DNA of 64,000 bases, from NCBI RefSeq assembly GCF_900186955.1, contig NZ_LT906438.1:434001-498000 (forward strand), written 5' to 3'. This stretch comes from Bacillus pumilus. Its GTDB lineage: Bacteria; Bacillota; Bacilli; Bacillales; Bacillaceae. A program made the translations under genes and the position numbers. The notes beneath the pieces are model-generated. The model saw only the letters and a program-made list of their open reading frames with translations, did not search any database and was not told the origin of the DNA. Within the stretch, counting starts at the first letter, position 1, and each line of letters starts with the position of its first letter. This document shows, in pieces, positions 44,577 to 53,891 of the stretch.

Positions 44577-44759
44577 TCACTCACTTCTTCCTTTCTTCTG
44601 ATAACGCCAAATCTTCTGAATAAAAAAGAACATCACCGCAAACAAAATAGAAAAAATGAACATGTCCAAGAGTGTCACGCCTCTATTTGGGTGCACAATG
44701 CCAAACCAAACCAATTGCAGAACAAAAGAGATAGCAAAATAACTAATGGATTCTTTCAT
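44577..44759 (-). CDS. Small membrane protein (60 residues)
   Basis: Two hydrophobic helices (residues 5-20 and 30-50) and a basic tail (WRYQKKGRSE). ATG 44759 follows AAAGGGGG. It lies 13 bp after the next minus-strand gene, so the two form a unit. No family recognised. Confidence 0.68.
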   Translation of the reverse strand: MKESISYFAISFVLQLVWFGIVHPNRGVTLLDMFIFSILFAVMFFFIQKIWRYQKKGRSE

Positions 44760-44772
44760 GATTTTCCCCCTT

Positions 44773-44991
44773 TCATTTATTTTTTTGACCTTTTAGCCAT
44801 AACAGCCAAATGAAGAAGGAACCGATGATACATGATAGTAAAGTGATGGGCGGCAAGGTATGCCAGCTAGTCAGCCCCTTTACAAAACACATATAAAAAA
44901 AGAAAATGGAAATGGATACGAGCACCCATTGCTTGAACCAACGGGGAACACGCAGCCAAGCCGCTAGAATGATCGATGATAGCTTACTCAT
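44773..44991 (-). CDS. Small membrane protein (72 residues)
   Basis: Starts with an amphipathic, Trp/Arg-containing segment (LAAWLRVPRWFKQW) followed by two membrane helices (about residues 21-40 and 47-65) and a lysine-rich end. ATG 44991 follows AAAGGATG. It is first in a two-gene unit with the 60-residue protein and divergent from the large gene at 45135. Not recognised. Confidence 0.68.
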   Translation of the reverse strand: MSKLSSIILAAWLRVPRWFKQWVLVSISIFFFYMCFVKGLTSWHTLPPITLLSCIIGSFFIWLLWLKGQKNK

Positions 44992-45134
44992 TGTGATAAC
45001 ATCCTTTTTTTCGAATCTAATTGGATTTTATCGCAAACAACCAAGTTTGTAAAATATGGAACTTAAAGGCTGAAAGGGTATTCTTCTAGCATGAAACATT
45101 CTCGCTGCACTGACGTATAAGATAAAGGAACCTC

Positions 45135-47402
45135 ATGAAAGGAAGCGATCAAGTGAAAAGAATACCAGTGATTTTCCTCAGATATATTGTCTTCTTTATT
45201 CCAGCGATCATTCTTAGTGTCTTGGTGTGGAACCATTACCAAGATGATTTGTCAGCAGGGAAAGTGACGGAATATGACGTCAAACGAATGTTTACATTTG
45301 ATGAAGGAAAACGAGTGGTGAGTGCTGTATCAAAAGACCAGCAGCTCCATTTTGAAATGTATGATCCTCAATCAGGAAAAAGAATCAGTGAATGGACGAC
45401 AGCAAGCGATTCGTTTAATGAAATGCTGCCATCCATTCAAGGTAACAATCTCTTACTTGCTTTAAAAAATAAAGACGGGCAGCTGTTGATCGAGAAACTA
45501 ACGCCAAGCGGAGAAAAGAAAGAGCTCGTTAAGCAAAATCTACAGATACCCTCGTTTTTAAAAACGAATACATATCAATGGAATGGACGGCTTGTGTTTA
45601 CAGGAGAAATGGAAGGCGCCGCTGCAGTCCTTGGTGAGCTAAAGGATGGTCAGTTTCATGTGCACAATCTAAGCGAGCTAAAGCTGCCAGCAAGGCCAGT
45701 CTCTATGGATGTTGTCATGAATTCCTTTAGAGGACAGACGCCTATTCCTATATTTGAATTGACTTTGAAAAATGACCAGAAGGCATATGTCAGCGGAGTC
45801 TCAAACGATAAGAATCAGCTTGGGGTCTATGTCTCCAAAAACGCTGAACCGTTTAGCCTCATTGAAGATAAAGTGGAGCAACAGCTGGAAAAAACGATCG
45901 GAACATCCCAAAACTTTGCAGTCGCTGTCGAATCTAACTATCCAAAAAGACCAAGGAAAGTGAATGCAGAGGGAAGGCTTGGGGAAGTCGTCCCAACACC
46001 AAAACCGATTTATCAAACCCTTATCTACCAGCTTAATGAGGAAGAAGTTCTTCTTGCAGGCTCTACAGCAAAGGACGAAGCAAAAGGCAAGCTGACTGGT
46101 TATATTTATAACCACCGCACCAATAAGACAACGTCCGTCAGCAAGCTTTTGCAGTCGTTTTCATATGAAACGTTACAAAGAGAAGGACTCTCTTTCAATA
46201 AAAATGTGAAAAGCGATTGGATCTATTATTCAATCGACAATCAATTAACGGGTGCATTTGAGACGAAGAGCAAAGAGCTAAAGGAATTTCCTTTGAAAAA
46301 AATGATCTCAATCGAAAACGCCAGTCCTGCTCACCAAACGTCTGTAGACACCTTTATGCAATATGTCATGAAAGGCGGACCACTCATTCTCAACTGGGCG
46401 ATATGGCTCTTTATCCCACTGCTGTTATTTGTGCTAGCGATCTTCCTGCCACCGATTTTGAGACTGGTGAGAAAGAACAAGATAAAAGACAGTGTCACAT
46501 TAGAAGCCAATATTGTATCTGTCAAAGAAACGGGTACCTACATCAACGAACAGCCGCTTGTCAAAATGCAGCTGCAATTTCAATATGATGGGGAAAATAT
46601 CGAGAAGGCAGTTAAAACGGTTGTATCCTACACCCAAATACCGCAGCCGGGTCAGCGTATCGCCATTCTCTACAATCCGAAGAAGAAAAAGGCGATGCTC
46701 TTAAAAGAGGGGGACTTCTCACAGACAAGTGAGCCAAAGTTCATCAAAGGCGCTGTTTTAAGAAATATAGAATCATATGGAACCGTAGGACGAGGCACGG
46801 TCTTATCGCTTACATTTGAAGCAGATCAGAAAAGGTATACCATTCCGATGATTCAAGCCGCTGGTTTTGAATTTAGAACAGGAGAAAAAGCCGACCTCGT
46901 CGACATTAGCGGTCAGTTGAAAATGGCAGCCTATGGCCATGAAGTGCGGAATCGATCGGGGAAAGACGTGACATTAACAGGAACCATCCAGCGGGTGAAG
47001 CAATATCCAGTCACGATTCATGGTCAGAAGCCTATCATGCTAGATGTGACGGTTTCTAGCGGAGATCAGTCCATCACAAAAACGGTCAGTCAATTCATCC
47101 CTGATCATATGGAGGTCGCGCCAGGAACTCAAATCACGATGCAGACAAAACAAGAAGAGATGGATAAAGAAATCAGTCTCATGCAAGAGAAACAAGGAAG
47201 TGCAAAAGTGACCCATGTCGCATTTGCTGGTGTCATCGGCAACCAGCCGCTAGCGATCATTCAGATTGAGCGAGATGGCATGATGTATGAAGTGAAACAG
47301 CCAATCGATCCAATCACTAGCGTACTGCCGGGTGATGAATTATGGGTGGCATATCACGAAATGACGCGTCAAGCAGCCATAGTGAAATATGCCTCGATTT
47401 AA
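45135..47402 (+). CDS. Two-TM membrane protein with repeated C-terminal domains
   Basis: A 755-residue protein not recognised by name. TM1 at residues ~10-28, an outside domain of ~390 residues rich in short strands with recurring SGK/DGQ turns (propeller-like), TM2 near 422-447 (WAIWLFIPLLLFVLAIFLPP), then ~300 cytoplasmic residues. The C-terminal part seems to be four copies of a ~70-residue beta-domain resembling DUF3592: for example IPQPGQRIAILYNPKKKKAML and VLPGDELWVAYHEMTRQAAIV share the PG..-Y-..A pattern. ATG 45135 has AAGGA five bases upstream; GTG 45153 is an alternative. Monocistronic, with its own terminator. Confidence 0.8.
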   Translation: MKGSDQVKRIPVIFLRYIVFFIPAIILSVLVWNHYQDDLSAGKVTEYDVKRMFTFDEGKRVVSAVSKDQQLHFEMYDPQSGKRISEWTTASDSFNEMLPSIQGNNLLLALKNKDGQLLIEKLTPSGEKKELVKQNLQIPSFLKTNTYQWNGRLVFTGEMEGAAAVLGELKDGQFHVHNLSELKLPARPVSMDVVMNSFRGQTPIPIFELTLKNDQKAYVSGVSNDKNQLGVYVSKNAEPFSLIEDKVEQQLEKTIGTSQNFAVAVESNYPKRPRKVNAEGRLGEVVPTPKPIYQTLIYQLNEEEVLLAGSTAKDEAKGKLTGYIYNHRTNKTTSVSKLLQSFSYETLQREGLSFNKNVKSDWIYYSIDNQLTGAFETKSKELKEFPLKKMISIENASPAHQTSVDTFMQYVMKGGPLILNWAIWLFIPLLLFVLAIFLPPILRLVRKNKIKDSVTLEANIVSVKETGTYINEQPLVKMQLQFQYDGENIEKAVKTVVSYTQIPQPGQRIAILYNPKKKKAMLLKEGDFSQTSEPKFIKGAVLRNIESYGTVGRGTVLSLTFEADQKRYTIPMIQAAGFEFRTGEKADLVDISGQLKMAAYGHEVRNRSGKDVTLTGTIQRVKQYPVTIHGQKPIMLDVTVSSGDQSITKTVSQFIPDHMEVAPGTQITMQTKQEEMDKEISLMQEKQGSAKVTHVAFAGVIGNQPLAIIQIERDGMMYEVKQPIDPITSVLPGDELWVAYHEMTRQAAIVKYASI

Positions 47403-47421
47403 AAAATACTTCAGTGTGTAG

Positions 47422-47458
47422 AAAAAGGGCTAAAACGAATTTCGTTTTAGCCCTTTTT
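47422..47458. terminator. Bidirectional terminator between the large membrane gene and ydzA
   Basis: AAAAAGGGCTAAAACGAA and its complement make an 18-bp stem with almost no loop; same core as the terminators at 7873 and 41571. Confidence 0.88.
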
Positions 47459-47460
47459 GA

Positions 47461-47757
47461 TTAAGCTTTTGTATCATACTGGCGGAGCACCTTATCATAG
47501 GCGAAGTTGCCGAAAGGAATGAACGCCGCAAAAAAACCAGCGATCGACCATTTCAAATGCCAGCGAACTTTAAAGGTCACATATGCCAAAATCAGCATAT
47601 AGATGACAAACAATGCGCCATGAAGAGAGCCTACAATGGTGACTGCCATCGGAATATCCGCAAAATATTTCAGAGGCATGGCAATTAAAAGAAGGGTTAA
47701 AAGAGACATACCCTCAATAAAACCCGCCTTTCGAAGACGGCTAATACTTGTATGCAT
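47461..47757 (-). CDS. ydzA: DUF3817 membrane protein YdzA
   Basis: A 98-residue membrane protein with three helices of the DUF3817 family (FIEGMSLLTLLLIAMPLKY at the start; GSLHGALFVIYMLILAYV; FFAAFIPFGNFAYDKVLR at the end). Function unknown. ATG 47757 is eight bases after AGGAGG; TTG 47763 is too close. In B. subtilis, ydzA likewise lies between ydaG/H and topB. Confidence 0.82.
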   Translation of the reverse strand: MHTSISRLRKAGFIEGMSLLTLLLIAMPLKYFADIPMAVTIVGSLHGALFVIYMLILAYVTFKVRWHLKWSIAGFFAAFIPFGNFAYDKVLRQYDTKA

Positions 47758-47893
47758 ATACAAATCCTCCTGTATAAAAGCTAGTTTCTCATCTTCTAAT
47801 ATAAACGAAAGATCGTCCGGACATGCTAAAATCTACGAAAAATTCAAAATATGTTCATGTAATGCTTAAAAAATGGGAAAAAGGAAAAATCAC

Positions 47894-48568
47894 TTAATCC
47901 GTGTTTGTTTCAGAGAGTACTTGCTTTAAGTGCATCACATCATGTAACAAATGATTCGTCATCGCTTGGACGGCTTCTGTGGAGCGGCGCTCTTTCATTT
48001 CAGAATAAATGGCAGCATGCTCTGTTTGAATCGTCTCAGCACGCGCCCCGCCGCTAAAATGAAAGATGCGGCAAAAATGAATGAGTGCATTCACATGATT
48101 CAATTGTTTACATAAGCGGTGATTGTGACTCGCTAGAATGATTTTTTGATGAAAGGCTTCATGTAACTGGACGATGTCTTTAGATGGCAGCTGCTGTTTG
48201 ATTGCTTCGTCTGCCTGCGTGAGGACATGCCCAATTTCCTCCAGCTCTCTTTGCGAGGCTTCCTTGCATGCAAGCTCAACAGCAAGCGTTTCTAGGGCGA
48301 TCCGAATTTGATAAAGCTCCTCGACATCTTTTTCCGTTAACGTATAGACAGAGTAGCCCGACCGATGATCAGCGATCAAGAGCTCATCTTTTTCTAAAAG
48401 TCTCATTGCCTCTCTCACTGGTGATCGGCTTACACCAAATTGTTTGGCAAGCTGTGTCTCATTGATGCGTTCCCCCGGCTGAAACTGTCCATCAAATATC
48501 ATTTGCTTCAGCTGTTCATAAAATTGCATATGGTATGGTGCTGGTCTTTCCATCTCGAATGAATTCAT
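47894..48568 (-). CDS. GntR-family (FCD) transcription regulator
   Basis: A 224-residue FadR-subfamily regulator: winged helix (residues ~13-75, INETQLAKQFGVSRSPVREA) and an all-helical FCD ligand domain (~85-215) with the metal-binding Asp/His pattern (VQLHEAFHQKI, LASHNHRL). Such proteins sense carboxylic acids. A palindrome CGGTCGACCG before ycsA (50540) suits an FCD operator, so ycsA may be its target. ATG 48568 is eight bases after GAGGGA. Confidence 0.85.
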   Translation of the reverse strand: MNSFEMERPAPYHMQFYEQLKQMIFDGQFQPGERINETQLAKQFGVSRSPVREAMRLLEKDELLIADHRSGYSVYTLTEKDVEELYQIRIALETLAVELACKEASQRELEEIGHVLTQADEAIKQQLPSKDIVQLHEAFHQKIILASHNHRLCKQLNHVNALIHFCRIFHFSGGARAETIQTEHAAIYSEMKERRSTEAVQAMTNHLLHDVMHLKQVLSETNTD

Positions 48569-48722
48569 CCTGTCATTCCCTCATTTACACATCATCTTTT
48601 GTCTCATGTTATCCAAGTTTTTCCCTCTAGGCAAGCCTGCATCGGAAAAGTCAATATCGTACAATTCAAGAGAAAAAGGGTGTGCTACACTGATGATCAG
48701 TTCAGTGAAAGAGGGGATCGAC

Positions 48723-49550
48723 ATGAAAACACAAGAGGAACGAACGGTACATTTTGATCAGGACTTGCAAATAGAGGCGTATCGCTTTCATGGCATCATG
48801 CAAAAGTTCCCGAATCATTTTCATACATACTATGTGATTGGATTTATTGAGGATGGTCAAAGAAGTTTGATTTGCCAAAATAAAGAATACATCATTGAAA
48901 AGGGAGACATTCTTCTTTTCAATCCATATGACAATCATGCATGCGAGCAGATTGATCACAGTACACTAGATTATCGTTGTTTAAATATTGAAGCAGATGT
49001 GATAGAGAAGATGTTTCAGCACAAGCCGCATTTTAAAGCTCCTGTGTTTTCACAAAGTGAACTGACAAAGCCGTTATATGATCTTCATCAAATGATGACA
49101 GAAGAAGCCCCAGCTTTGAATAAACAGGAAACGTTCTATTTCTTTATGAAGCAGCTGATTGAAGCCTACGCTGATACATCAGAGGAAAAAGCGTCAGTAG
49201 TACATGCCGCCGAACAAAAAGTCCAAGACGTACAGCAATATATTGAAACACACCTTACGGAAAATATATCGTTAGACGACTTAGGAGAGCTTGTCTCCAT
49301 GAATAAATACTCACTTCTGCGTGCTTTTACAAAGTACAGAGGGATCACGCCGTATCGTTATTTACAAACAGTGAGAGTGAATTATGCGAAGGAGCTTCTC
49401 GCCAAAGGAGTGAAGCCTGTAGATGCGGCAGTCTCCACCGGTTTTTCTGATCAAAGTCATTTGAGTCATTTCTTTTCAGAATTTATTGGGCTCACACCAG
49501 GGCAATATCAGCAAATTTTCACAAAGCAGGTAACAGCAGATGAAAAATAA
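48723..49550 (+). CDS. AraC-family transcription regulator
   Basis: A 275-residue regulator with an N-terminal cupin sensor domain (residues ~15-95, FPNHFHTYYVIGFIEDGQRS) and two C-terminal helix-turn-helix motifs (~178-270: SLDDLGELVSMNKYSLLRAF, DAAVSTGFSDQSHLSHFF). ATG 48723 follows GAGGGGAT; the frame to 48606 has no ribosome site. It overlaps the next gene by 11 bp, so it probably controls that transporter. Confidence 0.88.
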   Translation: MKTQEERTVHFDQDLQIEAYRFHGIMQKFPNHFHTYYVIGFIEDGQRSLICQNKEYIIEKGDILLFNPYDNHACEQIDHSTLDYRCLNIEADVIEKMFQHKPHFKAPVFSQSELTKPLYDLHQMMTEEAPALNKQETFYFFMKQLIEAYADTSEEKASVVHAAEQKVQDVQQYIETHLTENISLDDLGELVSMNKYSLLRAFTKYRGITPYRYLQTVRVNYAKELLAKGVKPVDAAVSTGFSDQSHLSHFFSEFIGLTPGQYQQIFTKQVTADEK

Positions 49551-50472
49551 ACAGCTTCTTGGTCATCTAGCGGCCATGTTCACCATTTTTCTATGGGGAT
49601 CAACCTTTATCTCAACCAAAATATTGTTAACGGCTTTTTCTCCAACAGAAATATTATTTTTTCGCTTTTTTATTGGATATCTCGCTCTGATGATGATCTA
49701 TCCGGTCACTATGAAGGTGCAGCGTAAAAAGCATGAATTGATGTTTGCGCTCGCAGGTTTATGTGGTGTGGTCTTATACTATTTTTTAGAAAATGTCGCA
49801 CTCACCTATACGTTTGCTTCGAATGCAGGTGTCATCAGCTCAGTTGTACCATTCTTCTCATTTTTATTGGCTTATTTTTTATTGAAAGATGAGCCTTTGC
49901 ATCGCCGGTTTTTCATAGGCTTTTTCATCGCGATGACAGGAATTGTCCTGATTAGCTTTAATGGAATGACGACGTTCCAATTGAATCCAATCGGTGATGC
50001 GCTAGCATTAACGGCGACCATTGTCTGGGCCTTCTATTCTATTTTATCGAAAATCATCAATCAATATGGATACCATATCATTCAAGTGACGAGACGTGTC
50101 TTTTTTTACGGCTTACTCTGGATGCTTCCCCTGATCTGGCACTTTAAAATTCGTATAGACTGGGGGCGATTGACGAACCCGTCGTTTGCCTTTCACTTAT
50201 TGTTTTTAGGCCTGTTCGCATCAGCTATTTGTTTTCTCACATGGAGTTTTTCAGTGAAAACGCTCGGTGTGGTGAAAGCGAGTGTGTATATTTATGGCGT
50301 TCCTATTATTACGATGGTCATTTCAATGATCGTTCTTCATGAGAGATTGACTTTCATGTCTGTACTTGGAACGGCTCTGACCTTAGGCGGACTGCTGCTT
50401 TCAGATAAAAAAGGTACGAAGAGGAAGAAGGAGAAACCCTCGATGCTTTTGCAGGATAAACAGGCGCTTTGA
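49540..50472 (+). CDS. EamA/DMT-family transporter
   Basis: A 310-residue inner-membrane protein with ten helices in two EamA repeats (residues ~5-135 and ~148-285; the second repeat includes TATIVWAFYSILSKII). Family members export amino acids, metabolites or drugs. The gene is translationally coupled to the AraC regulator. The basic C-terminus (KKGTKRKKEK) fits the cytoplasmic side. Confidence 0.87.
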   Translation: MKNKQLLGHLAAMFTIFLWGSTFISTKILLTAFSPTEILFFRFFIGYLALMMIYPVTMKVQRKKHELMFALAGLCGVVLYYFLENVALTYTFASNAGVISSVVPFFSFLLAYFLLKDEPLHRRFFIGFFIAMTGIVLISFNGMTTFQLNPIGDALALTATIVWAFYSILSKIINQYGYHIIQVTRRVFFYGLLWMLPLIWHFKIRIDWGRLTNPSFAFHLLFLGLFASAICFLTWSFSVKTLGVVKASVYIYGVPIITMVISMIVLHERLTFMSVLGTALTLGGLLLSDKKGTKRKKEKPSMLLQDKQAL

Positions 50473-50489
50473 TCAAAAAAGCGCCTTTA
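50462..50489 (+). terminator. Terminator of the EamA gene
   Basis: AGGCGC and GCGCCT pair over a 13-base loop including the stop codon, followed by a short T-run. Confidence 0.65.
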
Positions 50490-50532
50490 TCCATTGAAAG
50501 AACATGCACTCTCTAGTAAACTCAAACTTAAA

Positions 50533-50549
50533 CGGTCGACGGTCGACCG
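50533..50549. promoter_or_regulatory. Operator-like palindrome before ycsA
   Basis: CGGTCGACCG (50540-50549) is a perfect palindrome, and a second CGGTCGAC overlaps it at 50533-50540. It lies about 20 bp before the ycsA ribosome site and resembles sites of FCD-type GntR regulators. Confidence 0.55.
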
Positions 50550-50570
50550 ACAATAAAGGGGGAGAAATAA

Positions 50571-51626
50571 ATGAAGCATGTTTCAATTGCGGCGATACCA
50601 GGTGACGGGGTTGGGAAGGAAGTTGTACCTGAAGCCATACGAGTATTGAAAGCGGTATCAGAAGTGCATGGCAGTCTGTCTTTTACCTTTCAGGATTTTC
50701 CGTGGAGCTGTGAATATTATTTAGAGCATGGCGAGATGATGCCAAAGGATGGATTACATCAATTGAAAGCCTTTGACAGCATTTTCTTAGGGGCTGTCGG
50801 AGATGCCAATTTAGTGCCGGATCACGTATCACTTTGGGGACTGCTTATTAAGATTAGGCGGGAATTTGAACAGGTGATAAACATCAGACCTGCAAAACAG
50901 CTGAGCGGCATTCGCTCACCGCTTGCTCAGCCAAAGGATTTCGATCTTCTAGTTGTCAGAGAAAACGGTGAAGGTGAATATAGTGAAATTGGAGGCCGTA
51001 TGTATCAAGGGGAAGATCAGCTTGCTGTTCAAAATGCAGTGTTCTCAAGAAAAGGGACAGAGCGTGCGATGCGTTTTGCCTTTCAATTAGCAGAAAAAAG
51101 GCGAAAGCATGTGACGAGTGCAACCAAATCGAATGGGATCGTTCATACCATGCCTTTTTGGGATGAAGTGTTTCAAGACGTAGCAAAGGATTATCCAGAG
51201 GTGAAAGCAGACTCGCAGCACATTGACGCGCTCTCAGCTTTCTTTGTAACAAGACCAGAAAAATTCGATGTGATTGTGGCCAGTAATTTGTTTGGTGATA
51301 TTTTGACAGACCTTGGGGCCGCCATTATGGGAAGTATTGGCGTAGCGCCTGCCGCCAACATTAATGTAAATGGTAAATACCCATCCATGTTTGAGCCTGT
51401 ACACGGATCAGCTCCAGACATTGCGGGAAAAGGAATCGCCAACCCAATCGGTCAAATCTGGACCGCTAAACTCATGCTGGATCATTTCGGAGAGGAAGAA
51501 CTGGGCACACATCTGCTCGAAACCATCGAATCAGTCACAGCAGATGGCTTTTTAACGGCAGACATCGGTGGCGCCTATCAAACGCAAGAAGTCACAAACG
51601 AAATCATCACACGATTGAAGAAATAA
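50571..51626 (+). CDS. ycsA: Tartrate dehydrogenase/decarboxylase-type enzyme YcsA
   Basis: A 351-residue NAD- and metal-dependent beta-decarboxylating dehydrogenase of the isocitrate/isopropylmalate family. Seen: IPGDGVGKEV, GAVGDANLVPDHVSLWGLLI, the substrate Arg pair in NIRPAK and VRENGEGEYSE, and the metal site in VASNLFGDILTDLGAA. The tartrate type is suggested by GLLIKIRREF and by similarity to YcsA; D-malate is an alternative substrate. ATG 50571 follows AAAGGGGG. Confidence 0.87.
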   Translation: MKHVSIAAIPGDGVGKEVVPEAIRVLKAVSEVHGSLSFTFQDFPWSCEYYLEHGEMMPKDGLHQLKAFDSIFLGAVGDANLVPDHVSLWGLLIKIRREFEQVINIRPAKQLSGIRSPLAQPKDFDLLVVRENGEGEYSEIGGRMYQGEDQLAVQNAVFSRKGTERAMRFAFQLAEKRRKHVTSATKSNGIVHTMPFWDEVFQDVAKDYPEVKADSQHIDALSAFFVTRPEKFDVIVASNLFGDILTDLGAAIMGSIGVAPAANINVNGKYPSMFEPVHGSAPDIAGKGIANPIGQIWTAKLMLDHFGEEELGTHLLETIESVTADGFLTADIGGAYQTQEVTNEIITRLKK

Positions 51627-51698
51627 TCCGTCATTAGAACCGCATCTCCACGTCTGCTATAATAAAAGGATGGATAGAAGAAAGAGATGTGAAATCTA

Positions 51699-53885
51699 GT
51701 GTCAAAAACAGTTGTATTAGCAGAGAAACCTTCAGTCGGACGTGATCTTGCACGTGTGCTGAAGTGTCATAAAAAAGGAAATGGCTTTTTAGAAGGAGAT
51801 CAATACATTGTGACGTGGGCGCTTGGCCATTTGGTCACACTGGCTGATCCAGAAGGCTACGGAAAAGAATTTCAATCCTGGCGTTTAGAGGATTTACCAA
51901 TCATTCCCGAACCGCTTAAGCTTGTGGTGATGAAAAAAACAGGCAAACAATTCCAAGCAGTGAAAGCGCAGCTTGCGAGGAAAGATGTCAAAGACATTGT
52001 CATCGCAACAGATGCTGGACGTGAAGGGGAGCTTGTCGCTCGATGGATTCTTGAAAAAGCGCATGTGAAAAAGCCTTTGAAACGATTATGGATCTCATCT
52101 GTCACGGACAAAGCCATTCAAGAAGGCTTTAAACGATTAAAAGACGGCAAAGAATACGATAACCTGTATCGCTCAGCCGTTGCACGTGCAGAGGCAGACT
52201 GGATTGTCGGCATCAACGCAACAAGAGCGCTGACAACGAAGTTCAATGCACAGCTTTCCTGCGGACGGGTGCAAACACCAACGATCGCCATGATCGCCAA
52301 ACGAGAAGAAGACATTCAGCAATTTCAGCCGAAGCCGTTCTATGGATTGACTGCACAAGTAGATGGACTGACTTTGACATGGCAGGATGCCAAAACAAAG
52401 CAAAACCGGACATTCCAAGAGAGTGTGATCAAAGAACGCTTGACAGCCTGCGAAGGAAAACCAGCAGTGGTTGATGCGTTGAAAAAAACAGCGAAAAAAG
52501 CTTTCGCGCCGGGACTGTACGATCTGACTGAATTGCAGCGTGATGCACATAAACGCTATGGTTTTTCAGCCAAAGAAACATTATCTACGCTTCAGCGATT
52601 GTATGAGCAGCATAAGCTCGTAACATATCCACGTACAGATTCACGATTTATTTCAGCGGATATCGTTCCTACATTGAAAGATCGTTTAAAAGGAATGAAC
52701 GTCAGACCGTACGCCCAGCATGTGAACCGGATTTTACAATCAGGTGTGAAAGCGCACAAAGGCTTCGTCAATGATGCCAAAGTGTCAGATCACCATGCGA
52801 TTATTCCAACCGAGGAAGAGCTGTACCCAGGAGTATTAAGCGATAAAGAGCGTAAATTATATGACCTCATTGCCAAACGTTTCCTTGCGGTACTCATGAA
52901 TCCTTTCGAGTATGAGGAAACAACGGTCATCACCAAAATAGGCAGTGAAACGTTCACAGCAAAAGGGAAAACCGTGCAAGCAGCTGGCTGGAAAGCCGTG
53001 TACGATGACTCATATGAAGAAGAGGAATCAGCCGAGGCAGATCAACATTTGCCGCTGCTTTCAGAAGGACAGTCACTAGACGTTCGACAGCTGAAAGAGA
53101 CAAGAGGAGAAACGAAGCCTCCTGCACGTTTTAATGAAGCGACCCTATTATCTGCTATGGAAAACCCAGCGGCATTTATGCAGAACGAGGAAAAGGACTT
53201 AGTGAAAACCCTTGGTGAAACAGGTGGTCTAGGGACAGTAGCAACAAGAGCGGATATTATTGAAAAGCTGTTCAATAGCTTCTTAATTGAGAAAAAGGGC
53301 AAAGACATTTTCATCACATCGAAAGGGAAGCAGCTGCTCTCGTTAGTGCCTGAGGACTTAAAGTCCCCTGCGTTAACAGCGGAATGGGAACAAAAGCTTT
53401 CTAAAATCGCCAAAGGGCAATTGAAGGCTTCTCAATTCATGAGTGAAATGAAGTCATATGCCAAACAAGCCGTATCTGAAATCAAACAGACGAACCAGAC
53501 CTTTAAGCATGACAATGTCACTGGCACCCATTGTCCAGACTGCGGTAAACTCATGCTGAAAGTGAATGGAAAACATGGCACGATGCTCGTTTGTCAGGAC
53601 CGAGAATGCGGCCATCGTAAAAATGTGGCGAAGAAAACAAACGCACGCTGCCCGAACTGTCATAAAAAGCTCGAGCTGCGCGGAGAAGGCGATGGCAAAA
53701 TCTTTGCTTGTGTATGCGGCCATAGAGAAAAGCTGTCTGTCTTCGAAAAACGCAAATCTCAATCCAATCAAAAGAAAGCCAGTAAGCACGATGTGTCTAA
53801 ATATATGAAGAAACAAAAGAAAGTGGAAGAACCAATTAATAACGCACTAGCTGAACAATTAAAGAAGTTAAAATTAGATCAATAG
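51699..53885 (+). CDS. topB: DNA topoisomerase III, TopB
   Basis: A 728-residue type IA topoisomerase, the length of B. subtilis TopB (727). TOPRIM domain at the N-terminus (VVLAEKPSVGRDLA; IATDAGREGELVARW), catalytic Tyr310 in TYPRTDSRF, and C-terminal zinc-ribbon remnants (CPDCGKLM, CQDRECGH, CPNCHKK, CVCGHREK, residues ~608-680). It decatenates DNA and resolves recombination intermediates. GTG 51699 has only a weak ribosome site (AAAGAGATG). Confidence 0.95.
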   Translation: MSKTVVLAEKPSVGRDLARVLKCHKKGNGFLEGDQYIVTWALGHLVTLADPEGYGKEFQSWRLEDLPIIPEPLKLVVMKKTGKQFQAVKAQLARKDVKDIVIATDAGREGELVARWILEKAHVKKPLKRLWISSVTDKAIQEGFKRLKDGKEYDNLYRSAVARAEADWIVGINATRALTTKFNAQLSCGRVQTPTIAMIAKREEDIQQFQPKPFYGLTAQVDGLTLTWQDAKTKQNRTFQESVIKERLTACEGKPAVVDALKKTAKKAFAPGLYDLTELQRDAHKRYGFSAKETLSTLQRLYEQHKLVTYPRTDSRFISADIVPTLKDRLKGMNVRPYAQHVNRILQSGVKAHKGFVNDAKVSDHHAIIPTEEELYPGVLSDKERKLYDLIAKRFLAVLMNPFEYEETTVITKIGSETFTAKGKTVQAAGWKAVYDDSYEEEESAEADQHLPLLSEGQSLDVRQLKETRGETKPPARFNEATLLSAMENPAAFMQNEEKDLVKTLGETGGLGTVATRADIIEKLFNSFLIEKKGKDIFITSKGKQLLSLVPEDLKSPALTAEWEQKLSKIAKGQLKASQFMSEMKSYAKQAVSEIKQTNQTFKHDNVTGTHCPDCGKLMLKVNGKHGTMLVCQDRECGHRKNVAKKTNARCPNCHKKLELRGEGDGKIFACVCGHREKLSVFEKRKSQSNQKKASKHDVSKYMKKQKKVEEPINNALAEQLKKLKLDQ

Positions 53886-53891
53886 TTCTAT

